A stretch of 64,000 nt of DNA from Eucalyptus grandis (taxonomy: Eukaryota; Streptophyta; Magnoliopsida; Myrtales; Myrtaceae): assembly GCF_016545825.1 (NCBI RefSeq), contig NC_052614.1:24136559-24200558 (forward strand), written 5' to 3'. The notes beneath the pieces were generated by a model. The model ran no database searches, had not been told where the DNA came from, and saw nothing but the letters and a program-made list of their open reading frames with translations. Positions within the stretch are counted from its first letter, which is position 1; every line of letters begins with the position of its first letter. Made by a program: the position numbers and the translations under genes. Of the stretch, positions 57,736 to 64,000 are shown in pieces.

Positions 57736-60486
57736 ATGAGAGGGTCGGTTCTAGCGGTGGTGGCAGTGCTACTCTGCGCCACCTGCCGCCTCGGTTGCGC
57801 CTTCATCGATGGTGAGCTTCCGAAACTTCAACATACTCAATATAAATGCAGAAACTTTGTAGACATTAGTATCTGAATATTTGGTTTACCTTTCATTCTC
57901 TCATAAGTTCATCACCCACCAACTGATTCTGTCTATATTAGTGTGGCTTTTTGTTTCTGAATTTAAGCACGAGTAAGGCAAAATCAAGAGGGTGGTCATA
58001 TGAACTGTGGTATGAAATTTAGTTAGCTGTCAAATCCTTGAAACTAGCATGTACTGACTGGCTTGAAAATTTAATAACTTCAGAGGTCACTCATCAAGCA
58101 ATTACTTGAGTAGCCAGTCTTCTTTCTATCTACAACTACATCCATTTGCAGTTAATGACTAAATGAAGATCTGGTTCATTATGTGCTGATATCTGTAATC
58201 CTCAATCAACATACTTGGATTAGTCTATTTTGCTGGAATATGCTTGTAATATTCAACTCAAAAGATTTTCTCTGTCAAAGTGAATGATTTTGGAGAGAAC
58301 CAAATTCTTCATTTGAGTGAATTTCCTTAATTCCATGCATTGAATTCTGAATTTTGGAGATCAATGTCTCTGAAGCTGTTTTGTGATTAGTACAGACACA
58401 ATGGGGGCCACTATACAGCTGACATTTCAGGCTGGCAGAAGCCTCACATGGTCCTGAATTTAATAATTTTATGCCGACTTTACTCTTTGTACCACATAAA
58501 GAGCATTTCAAAAGCTATCAAAAATTTCACAGAAGCAGCAAATAGGACTACTTTTGTTTTGTTTTGTTTTTTTCTTTTTCTTTTTGCCCCCTTGACATTT
58601 TCTGAGAAAACGCATAATAGTTTGGGTCATGACCACAGAAGCCATTCCAACTTACACTTAAGATGAGGAGGGAAGAAGAAGCAATAATAATACCCATATG
58701 GTCATTGGTCATCTCCTGCAGTAAACTGTGCAGTACTTTGCAGACCAGATGGTCCTTGAGTGAGAGCAATAAAAGCTTATGCTAGGTCACAATTAATGCC
58801 CCATATGATATGTCCTTTTTGTCCAATCTCTCTTTTCAACTTCGGCCTAATGAGTTAAATTTTGTACATGGCTGTGGACCCGATCAATTGATCATTCGTT
58901 AAAATATGCCCGATTCATTTTCTGGCACAGGGCTAGTGCCGAACGGGAACTTTGAGCTCGCGCCCAAGCCCTCAGACATGAAAGGCACGGTGGTGATCGG
59001 TAAGTATGCAATCCCCAAGTGGGAGATATCCGGCTTCGTGGAGTACATCAAGTCGGGCCAGAAGCAGGGCGACATGCTGCTGGTCGTCCCCGAGGGCGCA
59101 TTCGCGGTGCGGCTCGGGAATGAGGCCTCGATCAAGCAGCGTCTCCGGGTGCAGAAGGGCATGTACTACTCTATCACGTTCAGTGCAGCCCGGACGTGCG
59201 CCCAGGAGGAGAAGCTCAACATATCAGTTGCGCCCGACTCGGGAGTGCTTCCAATGCAGACCCTGTACAGCAGCAACGGGTGGGACTCGTATGCCTGGGC
59301 ATTCCAGGCCGAGCTTGATGTGGCTGAGATTGTGATCCACAATCCAGGAGTAGAGGAGGACCCTGCTTGTGGACCCTTGATTGATTCGATTGCAATCAGG
59401 GCTCTCTATCCTCCTAAAGCAACCAATAGTGAGTTCTCTCATCTTTGATTTCACAACTAATCGCTTCTGGAACACAATTCTACTTACCAAAAGCTTAGGC
59501 ATTTCATGTGGTCTGATCGATCCCACGGACGACTTTCTACATTAGTCTGCATGAAATCCTACAGAATCAATCTCATTAAATCTGTTTGATTGATACTCAT
59601 TTCTACATCATTCCTCCATGATTTTTTGGTCAAAAAGGTTATTTTGAATGGCCATGTTTCACACGCCAGAGAAAGGCTCTATTTCATGCCAGAGCCTCTT
59701 CTGAGAAATGTTATTACTAGTCACTGAAGGAACTATAATCAATGTGGAGACTTGATTGACATAATCTACAATAGTAAAAGAATTACAAGAAAAACTTTTC
59801 TCCTAGTCACATATCCAACTCTCTTTGTATGATTGCAGAAACATGAAGATACATTAGATTCTTCTACATAATTATCATTTAATCCTTGATGCCAAAGTTG
59901 TTCTTTTCTCGCAAGCAATGATTTTAGTGACTTCTCTTCTACTTATCCAGAGAACTTACTGAAGAATGGCGGCTTCGAAGAGGGTCCCTACATCTTCCCA
60001 AACACGTCCTGGGGAGTATTGATCCCTCCGAACATCGAGGATGACCACTCTCCCTTGCCTGGCTGGATGGTAGAATCCCTCAAAGCAGTCAAATACATCG
60101 ACTCTGCCCACTTCTCTGTCCCTGGGGGCTATAGAGCAATCGAACTCGTTGCCGGAAAAGAGAGTGCAATTGCTCAAGTAGCCAGGACCATCCCAGGGAA
60201 AACCTACACCCTATTCTTTGCTGTCGGAGATGCAAGCAACTCATGTGAGGGGTCGATGATCGTCGAGGCATTTGCAGGGAGGGACACCATCAAGGTGCCC
60301 TATGAATCGAAGGGCAAAGGCGGGTTCAAGCGTGCTGTCCTGAGATTCAAGGCCGTGTCCACCAGGACCAGGATCATGTTCTACAGCACGTTCTACACCA
60401 TGAGGAGTGACGATTTCTCTTCTCTGTGTGGTCCTGTTGTTGATGACGTAGTCCTCTTGAGCGTCAGGAACCCTAGGCTCATGTAA
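57736..60486 (+). CDS. DUF642 cell-wall protein (BIIDXI/DGR-like)
   Basis: DUF642 proteins are seed-plant apoplastic proteins with two galactose-binding-like domains. Studied members bind cell-wall polysaccharide or affect pectin methylesterase activity. Exons are 57736-57811, 58931-59428 and 59951-60486, 1110 nt (369 aa), the typical size. Exon 1 encodes the signal peptide (a hydrophobic VLAVVAVLLCA core). Exon 2 holds domain one, from GLVPNGNFELAPKP through the VPEGAFAVRLGNEA and YSITFSAARTCAQ motifs to ACGPLIDSIAI. Exon 3 holds domain two, from NLLKNGGFEEGPY through AIELVAGKESAIAQ and FAVGDASNSC to CGPVVDDVVL. Both introns are GT-AG and in phase. The coding part is clearly more GC-rich than its flanks. 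A poly(A) signal AATAAA lies at 60713-60718. Confidence 0.95.
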
Positions 60487-63400
60487 GAGTTTGACCAGAA
60501 TAATTGGTCGGATGTGTTATGGTGTAGGAGCATTTTATGCTTTTAATGTGTGGAGTGAGACAAGGATTTTTCAGGAGTGTTATGCTTTAACTAGGCTTAT
60601 AAAACCCCAAACCAGAATAATAAGAATTACATATACTGTAATGGAAGGTTAATATGGTATATATTACTAGTGTATTTACTTTGCCAAGCCTACGTATTAT
60701 TGATAACTCTGAAATAAAAGGTTCGTTTTAATGCCCTCTTTCCTATATCAGCCAAACAAAAAAATACATACATAACATTCTTTGAAAACAAGAAAATAGA
60801 GTTTTGTTTAAAGAGAAGAAAAGCATGTGGAGTTGTCTTCCAATAAATTTGTTTACTCAGTCATAAGATTACAAGAAAAAATCTACAAACTCATTTTCAA
60901 CCAATTTGGTCTGTCACAAAAAGAGAAGAAAGCTGGCTCCTCAAAACTAGGAATGTAGCATTAACAGTAGAATGCAGTTACACATAGGCACACACACAAT
61001 CACAAGCAGCTGCAGGAAGAAAATTGAAAATAACAAAATGGGAGGTGACAAAATTAGGATTCACTTAGTATGCACTAGACGGCTCATCTGAACCCAACAA
61101 GTGCATATGAGTTGGGTACGCACAGTAACAAGAACTACTATAGGCCAATATAGAGCAGACATTTGAACTACTATAGGCAATGTTTGATAACTCAATCAAG
61201 CATTGGACATATTTTACACTTACTAAGATTATGTACATTTTATTAACACTAACTGATTTCAGACTTATTGGAATGTCATCTGTTAGTATTATGTTGCTAA
61301 AATCAATCAATAATATCAACAATTTCATGGTTGGTAACAATTAAGAAACTAATATTTGACTCTTGGACATTATCGCAAGAATCTTTATTTCCAGTTTTAG
61401 CACTGAAAATTTTTTACACTAGGAATTCAATTACAATTCTAGATTCAATTCTCGCGTTGCAACATTATCCGATAAACCTAACTATTCACAATTAGCTTTT
61501 TTTTTTTTTTTTTTTTTTTTCTATTGTTTATCTGGCAGCAATTGCATTCATACTACTCAAAAGTTATATGGAAGAATCCTTCATTGATGTTCTAGTAGCT
61601 TAATTTCTACAGCTGCTTGGGTTTCCCTCAATGGTTTCTACTTAATCAGTGAAGTTAGACCAGCTAACAAAACCCTAAAATTTGCCTTCAGTCTAAAGCC
61701 CCTTTATCACCCTTGGGCACACAAAACAGAGAATATGGACAACCGAGACAAACTTTTGGATGAATGTAGTAACTCAGAATACATCACCACAAGCACTGAC
61801 AATTAATTTCGGGAAAATGCTGCTAGCACCCTAGATGACCTCTTAGAACATTGCAATACCTCCATCAATTAAAGCTTTACAGGTCCAGGAAAACCTTACC
61901 TGAATGGCGTGGAGAAAGGTACAATCTATGCTCTAGTTACCAAAATGACTGTTCACTTAACCTGCACCAAAGGCTGAAAACAAGAAGAAAACAGTATGCC
62001 AAGAATGAATGATTAAGATTTGAAAACAAAAAAGTTATATGGAATCTTGGCTGGATGTTCTGACTATAGCCGTAAGTCTTGGTGCTCCTATGCAAATCCT
62101 AAATTTTGCATTTGCAATTAATTGCATATACTCTAGAGCCTGAAATTGTACTTCTGACTTATAAGATTATCAGTACCAAGTGAACGACATTCTGGCTCAG
62201 GGTATTCAGAAAAAATGGTTATCTTGTTCACTAGAAGAATAGGTTTATTAATCAAATCATTCTATTATCAGCTCACATATCTTTTCTCAGTACAGAATAT
62301 AAATTTTGATAACTATTTCAACATATAAGTCAACCTTAATGTAGAAAAAAGCTATTTCCTTTGGAATATACCACCAACAAACAGCAACAAGCTAAGGGTT
62401 TCTCCAGCAGGTGGTGGTACTGAAAGAAGAAGAATAATTAAAAAACGTAGTCATGGTAGAGAACTCATGAATTTTAAAGAGGAAACCAAGTAAAAGAACT
62501 TCTGCAATGCTACCTCGGCGAACTTCACTACTCAAACCCCCTCAGATGTGAAATTAGTTCACAATTGATGAAACATGAACATGCTGATTGAGACAGATTT
62601 AAGGGTAATGGATTGACTCCTTCAAATCTACCTAGTAGTTGATATTGAAAATATTCACTAGCACTACTTTGATTTAAAAAAAAAATTGAGCACACATTCA
62701 ATCATCAAATGCAAGAAAATTTGGACCAGATACAACAGGTATTTTCAATTTTTACTAAAAGAATTGAAACAAAAGAAACGAAGATCAAACATTTTCCAAC
62801 AAAAATGTTATACAAACTTGACACAGACTATACAATTTAAAACTGCTACAAACAATTAAAATAAGGCCACTATCGTGAAACCTAAATATCCACGACACAA
62901 TGATTTCATACATAGAATGAGTAACCATTTATTTCTTTCAAACATATTCTGAGTACTTCAGCTTCTGTGACCTTTGAATTGGCACGAAAAATGAATGTAG
63001 TAGACTTTGTGACATTAATTTTCTCGAAGAAACTTTTCAAATATAAATTGCAAAAGAACATTCATATTAAAAATCGATCCTCCAAAAAAAAAGTTCTAGC
63101 AATTATTAGCACACATCTTCGAGGTGCAAAAAATTTACCTGCATGGAATGAGGAAATTTTGAAAAAAACCTATCTTTCTTTTGGACATTTGGCCGCCCTT
63201 TTAACTAAAACCTTTCGGAGAAAGAAAATCATTAGTGAAATAATCTCCACCAAATCCAGGGAGGCCAACCAGCAAACAAGTGGAGGCAGGTCTATTCACA
63301 TTAACATTCACGTATCAAGAGGAAAGCAAGTTCCAATCTCTTGACTTCATTCAATTGCCATAATAAAATATGTGATTCTGGGAAAGAGAAAATTAGCAAT

Positions 63401-63835
63401 GACTTGACATCATTGTACTATTCAAATGACGAATTAATAGTCAATAGCCATAATATCTGCAGAAGTAATAACCAAAAGTCCCATGGAAGAAAGAGATTGT
63501 CATGCATGAGCATTTCATAGAAGTTGATCAACCAAAAACGAAAAAAAAAAAAAAAATCCTTTCAAAGAAAGGACAGAATGTAAGACTCACAATTTAAAAT
63601 AAGATGGATATTTCCACGTTGTTCCTACATAATGTTTAGTGATCATGACAAAAACATGATCACTAAACAGGTGTTGCTTTGTATGTTGGATGGATCTACA
63701 ATCTCATCAAGACTCTAGTTGGTACGTGAGGTGCAATCAATGCAATTTCTCTTACAGTCACAATGAGTTTTTTAATGCTTCAACACTATAACCCTTAAAT
63801 TTTCTCTGTTCTGTAAATTTCAATTTTCTCAATTC

Positions 63836-63857
63836 TTTCACCAAAAAAAAAAAAAAA
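63836..63857 (+). mobile_element. Possible tail-only poly(A) insertion with 9-bp direct repeats
   Basis: TTTCACC followed by an A run sits between two copies of TCTCAATTC (63827-63835, 63858-63866). The surrounding sequence is itself simple, so slippage is an alternative. Confidence 0.35.
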
Positions 63858-63879
63858 TCTCAATTCATTTTACTGTAAT

Positions 63880-63881
<2 letters not shown>

Positions 63882-63918
<37 letters not shown>
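63882..63918. repeat. (GA)n microsatellite
   Basis: About eighteen GA units are uninterrupted. Confidence 0.97.
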
Positions 63919-63920
<2 letters not shown>

Positions 63921-64000
63921 AGTTGTATAACCAGTGCAATGGGGTCATTCTTTTAAATCCTTAACCAGCATGTCAGAAAGATATAAACAATCCGGTTGTT

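Larger units (their letters stand above)
60487..64000. other. Right-edge AT-rich region, no supported gene
   Basis: After the DUF642 3' UTR I find no coding frame with known motifs. Several minus-strand splice-like sites are present: donors after CACGCCATTCAG (61901) and CCATGCAG (about 63140), and an acceptor TTCTTCTTTCAG (about 62422). The region may hold introns or UTR of a minus-strand gene beyond the window. A T run lies at 61499-61520. Confidence 0.4.

Noticed and set aside
59006..59335. Arg/Ser-rich frame overlapping DUF642 exon 2
   Set aside because: It is a shifted-frame shadow of the DUF642 coding sequence.

Overview
This is nuclear plant DNA. It has AT-rich intergenic space full of small inverted-repeat transposons, plant-type GT-AG introns, nuclear genes for plastid and mitochondrial proteins, and a Sirevirus-like Ty1/copia element. 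Gene content and repeat style suggest a woody eudicot. I lean towards the Myrtaceae (for example Eucalyptus or a relative), but that is an inference from general impression, not from a diagnostic sequence.

Layout. (1) 1-4657 is the 3' part of a decayed Sirevirus-like retrotransposon: reverse transcriptase end, RNase H, envelope-position ORF, two identical polypurine tracts and the 3' LTR. It abuts, in reading frame, the remains of a 3-ketoacyl-CoA synthase (KCS) gene (4658-5509), so it appears to have inserted into that gene. (2) About 8.9-31.2 kb is a tandem array of three units on the minus strand, each built round an EG45-like (plant natriuretic peptide type, expansin-related) secreted-protein gene. 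Units 1 (10.2-13.4 kb) and 3 (20.9-25.3 kb) look intact. Each has a TATA box, a non-coding first exon, a multi-kilobase 5' UTR intron, two coding exons and a last exon that supplies only Val-stop. Their exon 2 proteins are identical although about two dozen bases differ. Unit 2 (16.6-17.4 kb) is a pseudogene with an in-frame stop, a GC donor, a collapsed 5' intron and a deleted promoter. Each unit has its own transposon insertions. (3) 33.3-41.9 kb holds a class III DXS-like gene (DXS3 type) on the plus strand, with ten recognisable exons, altered active-site positions, a transposon-filled intron 5 and a one-base phase problem between exons 6 and 7. (4) 44.8-47.2 kb holds QCR7, a subunit of mitochondrial complex III (four exons, 122 aa). 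(5) 57.7-60.5 kb holds a DUF642 cell-wall protein gene (three exons, 369 aa). The rest is intergenic: MITE-like elements, microsatellites and AT-rich sequence.

How the genes relate. There is no operon logic here. The EG45-like and DUF642 products are apoplastic, the DXS-like protein is plastid-targeted and QCR7 is mitochondrial. The DXS3-QCR7-DUF642 order looks like an ancestral block that, from memory of Arabidopsis locus names, is split between two duplicated chromosome 5 segments there. I found no CRISPR, rRNA, convincing tRNA or known microRNA precursor. The most interesting part is the EG45 array: contrasting fates of three copies, zero amino-acid change in the exon 2 of two of them, and a deletion that fused an upstream segment to the 5' leader of the dead copy.
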